Notes: generated by a model from the sequence alone, not told the origin. DNA of 64,000 bases from Adhaeribacter aerolatus (GCF_007991635.1 NZ_BJYS01000041.1:1-64000); one strand, 5' to 3'. Numbered from the stretch's first letter, positions 35,326 to 44,601 are shown. A program made the numbers and translations.

Positions 35326-37587
35326 ATGACCATCACCTCCACCGAAAAAGATATTGCCACTTTAGCCGCGCGTTTCGTAAACAACACGCATCGGCATGTA
35401 TTCCTGACGGGAAAAGCCGGAACGGGTAAAACCACTTTCCTGCGCTATATCACCAGCCACACGCACAAGCAAGCCGTAATTGCGGCACCTACGGGCGTGG
35501 CGGCCATAAATGCCGGGGGCGTAACGTTGCACTCGCTTTTTCAATTACCTTTTGGTGCTTACGTACCCGATACCAAATTACCAGCCGGGCTGAACCAAAA
35601 TATAAATACCCGCGAGTCGCTTATCCGGGGTTTACAAATTAGGGGCAATAAACGGCGGTTGCTGCAGGAACTGGAACTGCTGATTATTGACGAGGTGAGT
35701 ATGCTCCGGGCCGATTTGCTGGATGCCATTAACACAGTATTGCAGGTGGTACGGCGACAAGGCAATGTACCGTTTGGCGGGGTACAGGTTCTTTTTATCG
35801 GCGATTTATTGCAGTTACCACCCGTGGTAAAAGACCAGGAATGGCAGGTGCTGCAAAGGTATTACAACAGCCCGTATTTCTTCGATGCCCAGTGTTTGCA
35901 AGGGCCGCACAAACCGCTCTACATCGAGCTCGACAAAGTATACCGGCAGTCCGACGATAAATTTATCCGGTTGCTGAACAACCTGCGGCATAACCAGTTA
36001 CTGCCCCAGGATGCTGAACTGCTGAACCGCCACTACCAACCCGGTTTCCGGCCCGCTCCCGACGACCCTTATATCTTGCTTACCACCCACAACCACAAAG
36101 CCGATACGGTTAACCGCGAGGCGCTGCAGAAACTACCCGGTAAATCGTATTTCTTCGAGGCCGACATTGACAAAGACTATCCGGAACATATGTTTCCGCT
36201 GGAGGCCACGATGGAACTGAAAGCCGGCGCCCAGGTAATGTTTATCAAAAACGACCCCACCGGCGAAAAGCGTTTTTACAACGGCAGAATCGGGAAAGTA
36301 GCCGAAATAAACGACAATGGGTTCCAGGTGGAATTCCCGGACGATATGGTTAAGGTAAAGGTAGAAAAGTACGAGTGGCAGAATATTCGCTATCGCTTTA
36401 ACGAAACCACGAACGAAGTGGAAGAAGAAGTGTTGGGTACCTTTAGGCAATATCCGGTGCGGCTGGCCTGGGCCATTACGGTGCACAAAAGCCAGGGGCT
36501 CACGTTCCGGAAAGCTGTTCTGGATTTAGGCGGGGCTTTTGCGCCCGGCCAGGTGTACGTAGCGCTCTCGCGGCTGGTATCGCTCAACGGGTTGGTGCTC
36601 AGTTCGCCGGTGCCGGCCGTGTTGCCGAACCAGGATCAGGCCATTACGGGTTTTGCCGGCAGCGCCGGTCAGGAGCCGCTGGAAGACGTATTGGCCACTG
36701 AGTCGCAGACTTACCTGAAAAATTCTTTACAAGGGTGCTTCGATTTTGGCCCTTGTGCCGGGCACCTGCGGCTACACCTGGCCAATTACACCAAAGACGA
36801 ACAACGCTCGACCCGGCAAAAACATTTACTCTGGGCGCAGGAACTGGAAGCAGCTTTTCGGAAGGAAAAGGAAGTAGCCGATAAATTTGGGCAGCAACTG
36901 GCCGGGCTGGTAGCCCAACAGCCGCTGAACCTGGACCAACTGGAAACCCGGATCCGGGCCGCTACCGACTATTTCCGGCCCCGCCTGAAAGAACTCAGCC
37001 GCAGCGTACTAACCCAGGCCGGAAAAGTAGCCGAGGAGAAGAAAACAAAACAATACCAGGCCGAACTCCGGGAACTGGAATCGCACTTGTTTCGGGTACA
37101 GCAGCAACTGGAAAAAGCTGCGGCCTTGCTTACCTCTTTCCGCGAAGGCAAGGAATTTACCAAGCAGGCCCTGCCACCAACCGAAGAACGACAGCAATTG
37201 TTAGCGGAAAATAATCTACCCCCAAAGTCCAGAAGTCGGGCGCAACGCGCAACCGAACCCAAAGCACCCGGCGAAAAGAAAGAGAAAGGTCAGACCCAGG
37301 AAGAGAGTTATAAACTTTACCGGGAAGGAAAAAGCATTGAAGAAATTGCGGCTTTACGAGGTTTGGCGCACACCACCATCGAAGGCCACCTGGCCCGCTA
37401 CGTCCAATCCGGAGCTATTCCGGTAGAGCAGTTCCTCGATCCGGTGAAACTGGAGCAAATCCTTACGGTAGCCCGCACCATCGATACGGACCAGCTATCG
37501 CCGATAAAGCAATTATTAGGCGATGAATTTTCTTATACCGATATCAGGTTTGCGGTCGCTTTTGCAAAGGGTTTAAAAAGTAAATAA
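35326..37587 (+). CDS. PIF1-like superfamily 1 DNA helicase with C-terminal HTH
   Basis: 753 residues. Helicase motifs in order: Walker A TGKAGTGKTTFLRY (~28), motif Ia APTGVAAINAGGVTLHSLF, motif II LLIIDEVSMLRADLLD, motif III IGDLLQLPPV, and later motifs V/VI including AWAITVHKSQGLTF and VYVALSRLVSLNGL (~390-420). This is the PIF1/RecD-like set. After the motor there is a charged helical region (~480-630) and a terminal helix-turn-helix (YKLYREGKSIEEIAALRGLA, HTTIEGHLARYVQSG), the layout of Bacteroidota PIF1 proteins with a RecQ-type helix-turn-helix tail. It unwinds DNA with 5'-3' polarity in known members, probably in replication or repair. Its 3' end overlaps the convergent small gene at 37544 by 44 bases. 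Confidence 0.93.
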   Translation: MTITSTEKDIATLAARFVNNTHRHVFLTGKAGTGKTTFLRYITSHTHKQAVIAAPTGVAAINAGGVTLHSLFQLPFGAYVPDTKLPAGLNQNINTRESLIRGLQIRGNKRRLLQELELLIIDEVSMLRADLLDAINTVLQVVRRQGNVPFGGVQVLFIGDLLQLPPVVKDQEWQVLQRYYNSPYFFDAQCLQGPHKPLYIELDKVYRQSDDKFIRLLNNLRHNQLLPQDAELLNRHYQPGFRPAPDDPYILLTTHNHKADTVNREALQKLPGKSYFFEADIDKDYPEHMFPLEATMELKAGAQVMFIKNDPTGEKRFYNGRIGKVAEINDNGFQVEFPDDMVKVKVEKYEWQNIRYRFNETTNEVEEEVLGTFRQYPVRLAWAITVHKSQGLTFRKAVLDLGGAFAPGQVYVALSRLVSLNGLVLSSPVPAVLPNQDQAITGFAGSAGQEPLEDVLATESQTYLKNSLQGCFDFGPCAGHLRLHLANYTKDEQRSTRQKHLLWAQELEAAFRKEKEVADKFGQQLAGLVAQQPLNLDQLETRIRAATDYFRPRLKELSRSVLTQAGKVAEEKKTKQYQAELRELESHLFRVQQQLEKAAALLTSFREGKEFTKQALPPTEERQQLLAENNLPPKSRSRAQRATEPKAPGEKKEKGQTQEESYKLYREGKSIEEIAALRGLAHTTIEGHLARYVQSGAIPVEQFLDPVKLEQILTVARTIDTDQLSPIKQLLGDEFSYTDIRFAVAFAKGLKSK

Positions 37588-37927
37588 GGAAAAATTGCCA
37601 GGCCTGGGCCCGGCTAAAACCAGCCAGGCCGGTAATTTCAGTTTTATTATTCTGTTGGGCACTTTCCTTTTCCCGCTCCAGGTAAGATTCGTTCCGGGCC
37701 AGAAAAAACCACTTTTTAAATCTTAAATCGCAACTGCCATCCAGCATGTAACAGAATGTTTTTCCGTTCCATTTCGAGAGTACGGCGCGTTCCGGCTTTA
37801 AAGAACGGTCGCGCACCCAAATCACATCGCCGTGCCGGAAATCGCGCATGCTTATCGCTAATTCTCTTCTTAAGTAAAACAATACCAGCAAGGCAATCAG
37901 AAAGATTTCGACCAATAATATTAGCAT
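37544..37927 (-). CDS. Small membrane-anchored hypothetical protein
   Basis: 127 residues. One N-terminal helix (MLILLVEIFLIALLVLFYL) is followed by a basic, aromatic cytoplasmic-type domain (DFRHGDVIWVRDRSLKP, GKTFCYMLDGSCDLRFKKWF) and a charged C-terminal tail. I do not recognise the family. The coherent membrane-plus-soluble layout and the lack of any competing gene make it plausible. The last 14 codons overlap the end of the PIF1-like gene on the other strand, so the natural stop may have shifted; the final hydrophobic stretch (AWQFFLIYFLNP) comes from that region. ATG at 37925-37927. Confidence 0.5.
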   Translation of the reverse strand: MLILLVEIFLIALLVLFYLRRELAISMRDFRHGDVIWVRDRSLKPERAVLSKWNGKTFCYMLDGSCDLRFKKWFFLARNESYLEREKESAQQNNKTEITGLAGFSRAQAWQFFLIYFLNPLQKRPQT

Positions 37928-38233
37928 ATTACTATATAATAAAAAGGATAAAACCTTGTATTTTTACTCAAATAAGAAAGAATATTCTTAAATACCAAAT
38001 ATAATATTCAGCATAAAACTACCGTTAAGTCTGGCATTGTACCTTTTACGCAAACCAAAACAAAGGTTGCCCAGACCATAAAAGCACCGGAAAGTAGCCT
38101 ATTTATATTTCCTGATTTTTCTGGCTGTTATAGCTATTTACCGGCTTTTATTTTGTTTAATCAGCTTTTGTTAGCCAATTTAAAACATTAAGTTATCTAA
38201 GCTTGTATTCTTTAAAATGTTTAAAATTGTAGC
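37928..38233. other. 306-base AT-rich divergent gap
   Basis: It lies between the small membrane gene and the MOSC gene, which point away from each other. It must hold both promoters, but I see no clear TAnnTTTG element, RNA gene or repeat. Confidence 0.4.
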
Positions 38234-38734
38234 ATGGCATTTTTTTCTTCTGAAGGGTCGGTGTTGGGTAAGCTCATGGATACCATGCCCCAAACGGGTC
38301 ACATCACCTGGATTGGTATCCGGCCGGAACGCCGCCAGTTGCCCTTACCGTTAACGGCTGTGGAGGCCATTACCGACCGCCACCTGGCCGGCGACCATTA
38401 CACGGGCAAACCCGGCAGCAAACGGCAGGTTACCCTTATACAGGCCGAACATCTGGCCGCCGTAGCCGCCATCCTGAACATGCCCAACCTAGATCCCGGC
38501 TTAATCCGGCGCAACCTGGTAGTAGCCGGTTTAAATTTATTGGCTCTGAAAGACCGGCAGTTTTGGGTAGGCGAAGTTTTACTCCTTTATACCGGCCCTT
38601 GCCACCCCTGCTCGCGCATGGAAGAAAACCTGGGTCCCGGCGGTTATAATGCCATGCGGGGACACGGCGGCATTACAGCCCGCATTCTGCAAGGCGGCCA
38701 GATTAAAATAGGCGATACCGTACGGTTGGCATAA
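38234..38734 (+). CDS. MOSC domain protein
   Basis: 166 residues, a single MOSC (molybdenum cofactor sulfurase C-terminal) domain. The conserved start of the domain is HITWIGIRPERRQLPLP, followed by DHYTGKPGSKRQVTLIQAEH, NPGLIRRNLVV-type segment (LDPGLIRRNLVVAGLN) and the Cys-containing VLLYTGPCHPCSRMEENLG ending RGHGGITARILQGG. MOSC proteins bind a pterin-molybdenum cofactor or sulfur carried on a cysteine; standalone ones (YiiM-like) reduce N-hydroxylated compounds. The ATG at 38234 leaves ~17 residues before the domain, and in-frame Met codons at residues 15 and 18 are possible alternatives. It is an isolated gene with no molybdenum-cofactor genes nearby. Confidence 0.88.
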   Translation: MAFFSSEGSVLGKLMDTMPQTGHITWIGIRPERRQLPLPLTAVEAITDRHLAGDHYTGKPGSKRQVTLIQAEHLAAVAAILNMPNLDPGLIRRNLVVAGLNLLALKDRQFWVGEVLLLYTGPCHPCSRMEENLGPGGYNAMRGHGGITARILQGGQIKIGDTVRLA

Positions 38735-39153
38735 AACGGCGAATATTGTTACTAAACTTATTTTAAACCTGACATTTATTTCGTGCCTTACTGTTATTTA
38801 TAATCAGGTTGAAAAGCCTTTAAATATTATTTATGGCTATTTCGTAGTGAACCGGAATATAAAAACAAGCGAACAGCTAACCTTTTGAGGCAAAAGCTTA
38901 AATATTTCGGGCATCAGGATAAATAAATTATATTTGCACTCACTGAAAGCAAGCTGGTATACAACAAGGGTGGCAGAAATATTTTCGTGGTGGATGCATA
39001 GTTATATTCCTCTGAATCAAATATCTGAACAATTGCCGCCGCCTGCATCCGGCTGCTGCTGAAGCACAAACGCTTATTATCATATACTATTCTCTCGCCG
39101 AACAGAGTTAGTACTGATAAGAAAATATCAATTACCGGTATAAAAAGTTTTGC
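38735..39153. other. 419-base gap upstream of mreB
   Basis: A -7-like element TATATTTG at 38929-38936 would give a leader of about 210 bases before mreB. Nothing else is recognisable; I see no riboswitch-like fold or small gene. Confidence 0.4.
38929..38936 (+). promoter_or_regulatory. Candidate Bacteroidota promoter (-7 box) for mreB
   Basis: TATATTTG matches the TAnnTTTG -7 consensus. No good TTTG -33 box lies at the usual distance, so support is partial. Confidence 0.35.
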
Positions 39154-40176
39154 ATGGGTCTTTTCAATTTTTTAACGCACGATATAGCCATTGATCTGGG
39201 TACTGCTAATATTTTAATTATTTACCGCGATGAAGTAGTAGTAGACGAACCGGCTATTGTGGCGTTTGACCGTACCACCAACAAAGTGCTGGCCATTGGG
39301 CATAAAGCCATGCGCATGGAAGGAAAAACACACGAAAATATCCGGACGGTGCGGCCTTTAACCGATGGCGTTATTGCCGATTTTAATGCGGCTGAGCACA
39401 TGATCCGGGGCATGATAAAAATGGTAAACATGAACCGGGGCTGGTTTTCGCCCTCTTTGCGCATGGTGGTGTGTATTCCGGCCGGTATTACCGAAGTAGA
39501 AAAAAGAGCCATCCGCGATTCCGCCGAAATTGCCGGGGCCAAAGAAGTTTACCTGATACATGAACCCATGGCCGCAGCCATTGGCATTGGCATTGACGTG
39601 GAAGAACCTACCGGCAACATGATTATTGATATTGGCGGCGGCACCACCGAAATTGCCGTAATTGCCATGAGCGGCATTGTCTGCGACCAGTCTATCCGGA
39701 TTGCGGGCCAAACCTTCGACTCCGAGATAATGCAGTTTATGCGGCAGCAGCACAACCTCATGATTGGCATTCGCACCGCCGAAATGATTAAAATTTCGGT
39801 TGGTTCAGCATTAAGCGAACTGCCGGAACCACCCGATGATATTGCAGTATTAGGCCGCGACCTGATGTCGGGCATTCCGAAAGAGATTAAAATAACTTAC
39901 TCCGAAATTGCCGAATGCCTGGATAAATCGATTGCTAAAATTGAAGAAGCCGTGATGAAAGCGCTGGAAATTACACCACCTGAACTATCATCGGATATTT
40001 ACCAGAACGGCATGTACCTGACCGGCGGCGGCGCTTTGCTGCGGGGCCTGGATCGGCGCATCTCCCTCCGCACCAAGCTTCCGGTACATATTGCCCCTGA
40101 TCCTTTACGCGCCGTAGCCCGAGGCACCGGCGTCGCCCTGAAAAATGTAAACCGGTTTAATTTTTTAATGCGGTAA
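39154..40176 (+). CDS. mreB: Rod-shape-determining protein MreB
   Basis: 340 residues, actin-fold ATPase that polymerises under the inner membrane and guides peptidoglycan synthesis. It shows phosphate 1 (HDIAIDLGTANILI), the connecting segment with VVCIPAGITEVEKRAIRDSA, phosphate 2 (NMIIDIGGGTTEIAVIAMSG) and the adenosine motif (LTGGGALLRGLDRRIS). Length is normal for MreB (~340-350). A membrane-binding N-terminal segment MGLFNFLTHDIAID is short and hydrophobic. MreC, MreD, PBP2 and RodA are not adjacent, unlike the classical mre cluster, so this may be a lone or second MreB. ATG 39154 starts it after a 419-base gap. Confidence 0.93.
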   Translation: MGLFNFLTHDIAIDLGTANILIIYRDEVVVDEPAIVAFDRTTNKVLAIGHKAMRMEGKTHENIRTVRPLTDGVIADFNAAEHMIRGMIKMVNMNRGWFSPSLRMVVCIPAGITEVEKRAIRDSAEIAGAKEVYLIHEPMAAAIGIGIDVEEPTGNMIIDIGGGTTEIAVIAMSGIVCDQSIRIAGQTFDSEIMQFMRQQHNLMIGIRTAEMIKISVGSALSELPEPPDDIAVLGRDLMSGIPKEIKITYSEIAECLDKSIAKIEEAVMKALEITPPELSSDIYQNGMYLTGGGALLRGLDRRISLRTKLPVHIAPDPLRAVARGTGVALKNVNRFNFLMR

Positions 40177-40247
40177 CTCCCGTTCCACTACTGTAAGCTC
40201 TATTTGAAGCCTTTCCAAAACCACCTTCTGACAAAACCTCTTCTCCC

Positions 40248-40269
40248 GGGCTTGTCCCCTGACAAGCCC
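40248..40269. other. Hairpin downstream of mreB
   Basis: GGGCTTGTC pairs perfectly with GACAAGCCC across the loop CCCT. It has no T-run after it, so a terminator role is doubtful. Confidence 0.45.
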
Positions 40270-40397
40270 ACACAATATGATTTAATGTATTACTAACCAG
40301 AACCAGCAAACTTATCCCCTTATAATATTAGCCTGCGAAGAGGCTTTCTTTGCAATAGCAATCACTTACCACTTATTACTTAAACTTTCCACTTACT

Positions 40398-41072
40398 TTA
40401 ATTCAGGTGGAATTTTTGGAATTTCTTGGGGATTAAACTGCGGGAGCTAAGCAGCAGGGCGTATACCACTATCATAATTACCACTACTACTGCCGTTTGC
40501 AGGTTACTAACCAGGTAAGCGCCACTGGAAATATTTTTAGATCCGTTGAGCAATTCTTTTCCCACACTCGTTTGAATACTGCTTAACTGCACCAAATCCT
40601 GGTGTATCGCATAGAACAAGGGCTCCATTTTTTTATCATAAGTATTCAAAGCCGATGTTGCTGCATTCGCTAAATGTTGTTCTTCTAACTGGTTGTACTG
40701 GCGCACACTAGTCTTAAAATGATGCAGGCTGGCACTTTCTTCGTCTACCAGGTAAGATGTTTCGTAAGCCAGAATTATGGAGTCAATCTGCGTGTTAAGG
40801 CCGGCCAATTGCTTTTTTACCGCCCCATAATCCTGCTGCGCGGGGTTTACCAGGTACTTCTCTAATAAAAGCCGCTTTTTGTACATAATATCGTTGGCAT
40901 GAAAAAGCTCAGCCGCCGGTATCAGCCGGTCCTTATAAATAGACGTTACCGATTGGTTAATATCCGTAAAAAACTTTTTCTCTAAAAAATTACTACCCAA
41001 GATAGTAACAACCACTGCCAGTAATAATAAAGCGGTTTTGGATTTCTGTTGTATGCTATATATCCACTTCAT
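40398..41072 (-). CDS. Membrane protein with MCP-type four-helix-bundle sensor domain only
   Basis: 224 residues. Helix 1 (ALLLLAVVVTILGSNFL, ~15-31) is followed by a ~155-residue extracytoplasmic helical region of the 4HB_MCP type (VTSIYKDRLIPAAELFHAND, LLLEKYLVNPAQQDY, FKTSVRQYNQLEEQH) and helix 2 (TAVVVVIMIVVYALLL, ~188-205). Only ~18 residues follow: there is no HAMP linker, methyl-accepting domain or kinase. The domain is normally the ligand-sensing part of chemoreceptors and kinases. Here it may be a stand-alone sensor that needs a partner, or a truncated receptor. No chemotaxis genes are in the window. ATG 41070-41072; isolated gene. Confidence 0.8.
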   Translation of the reverse strand: MKWIYSIQQKSKTALLLLAVVVTILGSNFLEKKFFTDINQSVTSIYKDRLIPAAELFHANDIMYKKRLLLEKYLVNPAQQDYGAVKKQLAGLNTQIDSIILAYETSYLVDEESASLHHFKTSVRQYNQLEEQHLANAATSALNTYDKKMEPLFYAIHQDLVQLSSIQTSVGKELLNGSKNISSGAYLVSNLQTAVVVVIMIVVYALLLSSRSLIPKKFQKFHLN

Positions 41073-41331
41073 AGTAAATCGCTGTAATAAAATAATTTAT
41101 AATTTAAGACTTTTTTCTCTTAAAACCTCGAATTTGCGGTAATAATTCATGTACGCTGTAGCATTTACCAATCTATGCAGTGGTATCCATCGGAAAGCAA
41201 ACTACCGGCCTTGCACCACCTGAAGCAGTTAATAAAGCTTTCATGATGAACGATTTACTATAATATTTAGCTTTGGATAACCAAAAAAGATACAATTAGT
41301 ACACCCCAATAAACGCTTAACCTACACCAAA

Positions 41332-42426
41332 ATGGCAAGGCCTACTACTCTGCAGAAATTTAACCGGGTTATGCTGGCCTTTTTGTTATTCTTTACTCTT
41401 TTACATCTGGGCGCTCCTTTTCTGAAGCCGCTGGCCATTGGCGGTTTATTTGCCATGTTACTGGTGCCGGTGAGCCGAAAACTCGAAAAATGGGGCCTTA
41501 AGCGGTTATGGGCAGCCATCATCAGTGTGGTTGCCATTGTAATTGTGCTGGTTATTCTACTCATTTTACTTATTCACCAGATTGGTAATCTCACCTCCGA
41601 TCTCCCGGAACTGGGCAAAACCCTGGCCGATAAGCTGGAACAAGTGCATGCCTTTATCATAGAAAAGTTTAACCTGACGAATCAGCAGCAACTGGAATAC
41701 ATCCGGCAGGAACTGAAAATATCGGTGGAGCTGATAGCCTCTTATCTAAAAACCATTCTGCGGTTCTCGGGTACCATCCTGATAAAGTTTATTCTGGTTA
41801 TGATCCTGACGGCCGTGTTTCTGTTTTACCGGACCAAGCTCAAAAATTTTGTTTTTATGCTATTTGGGGCTTACCAGCACCACGATCCGTATCTGATTGT
41901 GGCGGCGGAAGGTACCAGCCACCCCAGCGCCATTATTAATGATATTGCCCAGGTCGCCAATTCTTATATAGCCGGCGTTTTTCTGGTTACGCTCATATTA
42001 TCGGTGGTGAATACGATTGGACTGATGGTTATTGGTTTAGAACATGCCTTGTTTTTCGGCCTGCTGGCCGGCATCTTAAATATTATCCCGTATGTGGGTT
42101 CGGTAGGCGGTAGCCTGATACCGGTAATTTACGCTTTACTTACCCGCGACTCCTGGTCTACGCCACTCATTATCGGGGTTTTCTTTCTGGTAGTACAACT
42201 AAGCGAAAGTTATTTTTTAACGCCCAATATTACTGGTGCCAAGGTGCGGCTGAACCCAATGGCTATTATTATCGGTTTGCTGCTGGGAGGGTTTATCTGG
42301 GGCGTAGCCGGCATGATCCTGGTTATTCCGTATCTGGGCATTGCCAAAGTTATTTTCGACCATGTAAATAAACTGCGGCCCTACGGTTACCTGCTGGGCA
42401 AAGACGAAAATGGAAACGGCACTTAA
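41332..42426 (+). CDS. AI-2E family (PerM-like) membrane transporter
   Basis: 364 residues with about eight helices. N-terminal pair (MLAFLLFFTLLHLGAPFLKP and AAIISVVAIVIVLVILLILL), a soluble helical loop (~95-135), then the conserved C-terminal core with GLLAGILNIIPYVGSVGG, NPMAIIIGLLLGGFIWG and VAGMILVIPYLGIAKV. The family is named for TqsA, an AI-2 exporter, but most members have other or unknown substrates, including Na+/H+ exchange and small molecules. The substrate cannot be called. ATG 41332. It is divergent from the sensor-only protein at 40398 with 259 bases between. Confidence 0.9.
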   Translation: MARPTTLQKFNRVMLAFLLFFTLLHLGAPFLKPLAIGGLFAMLLVPVSRKLEKWGLKRLWAAIISVVAIVIVLVILLILLIHQIGNLTSDLPELGKTLADKLEQVHAFIIEKFNLTNQQQLEYIRQELKISVELIASYLKTILRFSGTILIKFILVMILTAVFLFYRTKLKNFVFMLFGAYQHHDPYLIVAAEGTSHPSAIINDIAQVANSYIAGVFLVTLILSVVNTIGLMVIGLEHALFFGLLAGILNIIPYVGSVGGSLIPVIYALLTRDSWSTPLIIGVFFLVVQLSESYFLTPNITGAKVRLNPMAIIIGLLLGGFIWGVAGMILVIPYLGIAKVIFDHVNKLRPYGYLLGKDENGNGT

Positions 42427-42549
42427 ATATTCAGATGCAGACGCTAAAAGTAAAAACCAACATCGTAAATATCTAACCGAACAAAATGTTGTAATTTACC
42501 CTGCTCCTGCCGAAGCCACGCCTGAAATGAAGGTAACAAACCAGCATTT

Positions 42550-42582
42550 CTAATTCATAATTTCTAATTTTTAATTTAAAGG
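42550..42582. repeat. AT-rich filler repeat
   Basis: CTAATTCATAATTTCTAATT and a following TTTAATTT stretch. The same words occur at 58770-58851, and a looser relative at 34626-34660. Confidence 0.45.
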
Positions 42583-42586
42583 AGCC

Positions 42587-43456
42587 CTAATCCTGTAATA
42601 TATTTATTAAAAGCGGAATATTATCGGTTTGGATGGCATCGGGGTTTTTCCGGATGGTGTTTACCAAGCCACTGCGCGATTTAATACCAAATAAAGTTAC
42701 AAATAATCCCCGGCGGTGAGCTTCCTGCACTTGCGCGGCGGTAATCTCATTGTTAAAAACGGTAATACCCTTAATGCCCAAACGTGCCGCCTCCGGAATA
42801 TCGGCGGCCGGATTCCGGGTGTAGAACGACAACCACAGGCGACTATCGCGGGCGTATAAAGCTTGCAGCAACGGCACCGAACTGCTCTCCACATGTGTCC
42901 AGGCGTAAGCATTATATTTATTAACCAGCGTGGCTACAGCCTCCGCAAAATCAGCCGGGTGGGGCGTTTGGGCGGGGTTGCAGGTATTCAGCAACTTGCA
43001 ATCGATAAAAATAAGCGGCTTTTGGGGGTAGGCGGCAAATTTTTGCAGCACTGTTTCCAGCGTAATAATGGGTTCCTGCTCTTTTATCCTATTGCTCACA
43101 TCCCGGTTATAGCGGCACTTTAATACTTCGTCCGCAGTCAGGCCCGAAATACAATCCGAGCAGTTGGTTTGGGTTTGCAGAAATTCGTCGTGGTATAAAA
43201 CCAGTTTTTTATCGGAGGTGAGTTGCACGTCCAGTTCTACCCCGTCGGCGTGCAGACGCGCTACTGCGCTATTTATAGAAGCCAGGCTATTGGCCGGCAG
43301 TGGGTTAAAGTACGACTGAAAACCACTACCGCCGTGCCCGATTACCAGTATTTTCCCGTTGTTCAGGTTCTGGATGCTAGCTGGTTCTACTTGCTCGCAG
43401 CCGGCTAGTATCACCACAATCAGGGCTAGTAACAAGCTTAGCCTTCTAATCTTCAT
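42587..43456 (-). CDS. Glycerophosphodiester phosphodiesterase-family lipoprotein
   Basis: 289 residues. The lipoprotein signal is LLLALIVVILAGC (Cys at ~20). The TIM-barrel GDPD core begins VIGHGGSGFQ (HGG in place of the common HRG), then PANSLASINSAVARLHADG, the metal-site pair ELDVQLTSDKKLVLYHDE, FIDCK and the terminal NPDAIQTDNIPLLI. GDPDs hydrolyse glycerophosphodiesters to an alcohol and glycerol-3-phosphate. I start at ATG 43454-43456, which places the signal correctly and overlaps the upstream gene by 11 bases, so the two are probably co-transcribed. An ATG six codons upstream (43474) is less likely. A Cys-rich insert (TQTNCSDCISG) is unusual. Confidence 0.9.
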   Translation of the reverse strand: MKIRRLSLLLALIVVILAGCEQVEPASIQNLNNGKILVIGHGGSGFQSYFNPLPANSLASINSAVARLHADGVELDVQLTSDKKLVLYHDEFLQTQTNCSDCISGLTADEVLKCRYNRDVSNRIKEQEPIITLETVLQKFAAYPQKPLIFIDCKLLNTCNPAQTPHPADFAEAVATLVNKYNAYAWTHVESSSVPLLQALYARDSRLWLSFYTRNPAADIPEAARLGIKGITVFNNEITAAQVQEAHRRGLFVTLFGIKSRSGLVNTIRKNPDAIQTDNIPLLINILQD

Positions 43457-44012
43457 TCTTAAAATAATAAGCAAGCCCCAATTTTACCAGCATATTCAAA
43501 CCCTGCACCTGCAAATTATCGTCGCGGAACCGACTGGCAACCGACTCGTGGTAGAGACCCACGTTAATGGCATTAAATACCGACAACCGGGTAGATAAGC
43601 CGTATTGCAACCCATAACCCAGGCTTACTTCCTGGGTAGTATTACGCTTGCCACGGCAATCACCGGTAGGGCAGTAAGGTCGCTGAAAAGAATTCTGGTA
43701 ATCGAGATTGGCAAAACCCTGTAAACGCCGACTGGCGGAAAATGAGGTGTAATAATAGAATGCCGCCGCGCCTCCCCAGGGGCCGGAAGCCAGGCGGTAG
43801 CTATCGGTTAGGAGAAACCGCGGCCCCAACAAGAGCGCCAGGTTATTCCATTTAACGCCCAATCCGGCCGAAACGCTCAGGCCGGTATAAGATAAACTGG
43901 TACTAACCGAGCTGCCCAACTGAAGTTTGGTTGGTGCCTGGGCCCAGGCCTTTGTTTGTTTGGCCGATATTCCCAACAGACAGACTAATAAAAAAAAGCG
44001 GATTGTCTTCAT
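43446..44012 (-). CDS. Secreted outer-membrane beta-barrel-like hypothetical protein
   Basis: 188 residues. The signal peptide is IRFFLLVCLLGISAKQTKAWAQ. The mature part alternates short amphipathic strands typical of a small outer-membrane barrel (VSTSLSYTGLSVSAGLGVKW, LALLLGPRFLL, SLGYGLQYGLSTRLSVFNAI) and ends GLAYYFKNED. I do not recognise a named family. Its 3' end overlaps the GDPD gene by 11 bases, indicating a two-gene operon. A -7-like box (TACCTTTG on the minus strand, 44134-44141) lies ~120 bases upstream. Two Cys in PYCPTGDCRG could form a loop disulfide. Confidence 0.7.
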   Translation of the reverse strand: MKTIRFFLLVCLLGISAKQTKAWAQAPTKLQLGSSVSTSLSYTGLSVSAGLGVKWNNLALLLGPRFLLTDSYRLASGPWGGAAAFYYYTSFSASRRLQGFANLDYQNSFQRPYCPTGDCRGKRNTTQEVSLGYGLQYGLSTRLSVFNAINVGLYHESVASRFRDDNLQVQGLNMLVKLGLAYYFKNED

Positions 44013-44601
44013 GAATATTTCAGGATTGACGAAGGTAAGCCGGTAAGCGCCATTTCCGGCGTCAGGTATATTTTTCCAGTACAGGCTTCTACAGCGTTGC
44101 TTAAAGTCTTCGTGCCTCTTGTCTAATCTGCCGCAAAGGTAAAAGATTAAATCAAGAATTTAACCCGGCGGCACTACGGCAACCCAGGTTAATCAGCGTT
44201 CCAATTGCCCAGGTTGGCAACCCGCAGGCCGGAATTATGACACTTAATTGCTGTTAAAGCTGCCGGCGCTACTTTTCTACCAGGAACTTAGCGTGAATGG
44301 CAGTTTCATAAACCCGATTTAACTGCATTTCTTGCAAAATATAAGCTAAATACAATTTGTATTTTTAAATATATTCAATTTCACCATTTTTTTACCCCAA
44401 ATCATCTACCGCCTAATAATAAAATTAGAAAATATACGGTGAAAACGATGTTCAATTCAGGAGCATGTAATTAAAGACGTCAATTTTATTATTTTATTAA
44501 ACAATTTCGATTTATTTTAAATTATATTCAAATAACTGGCCTAATATTTGACCACTACGTAATAAACAACCTATATTTGTAACGAAAATAAATTTAACAT
44601 T
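44013..44601. other. 589-base divergent gap
   Basis: It holds a possible minus-strand -7 box (44134-44141, TACCTTTG) and, near the right end, the well-formed promoter for the secreted PepSY-like gene. The middle is AT-rich; no gene or RNA is seen. Confidence 0.5.
44547..44579 (+). promoter_or_regulatory. Bacteroidota-type promoter of the secreted 150-residue protein
   Basis: A TTTG -33 box (44547-44550) and TATATTTG -7 box (44572-44579) are separated by 21 bases, within the known range. The predicted start lies ~20 bases before ATG 44602, giving a short leader. This is the best promoter match in the window. Confidence 0.65.
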
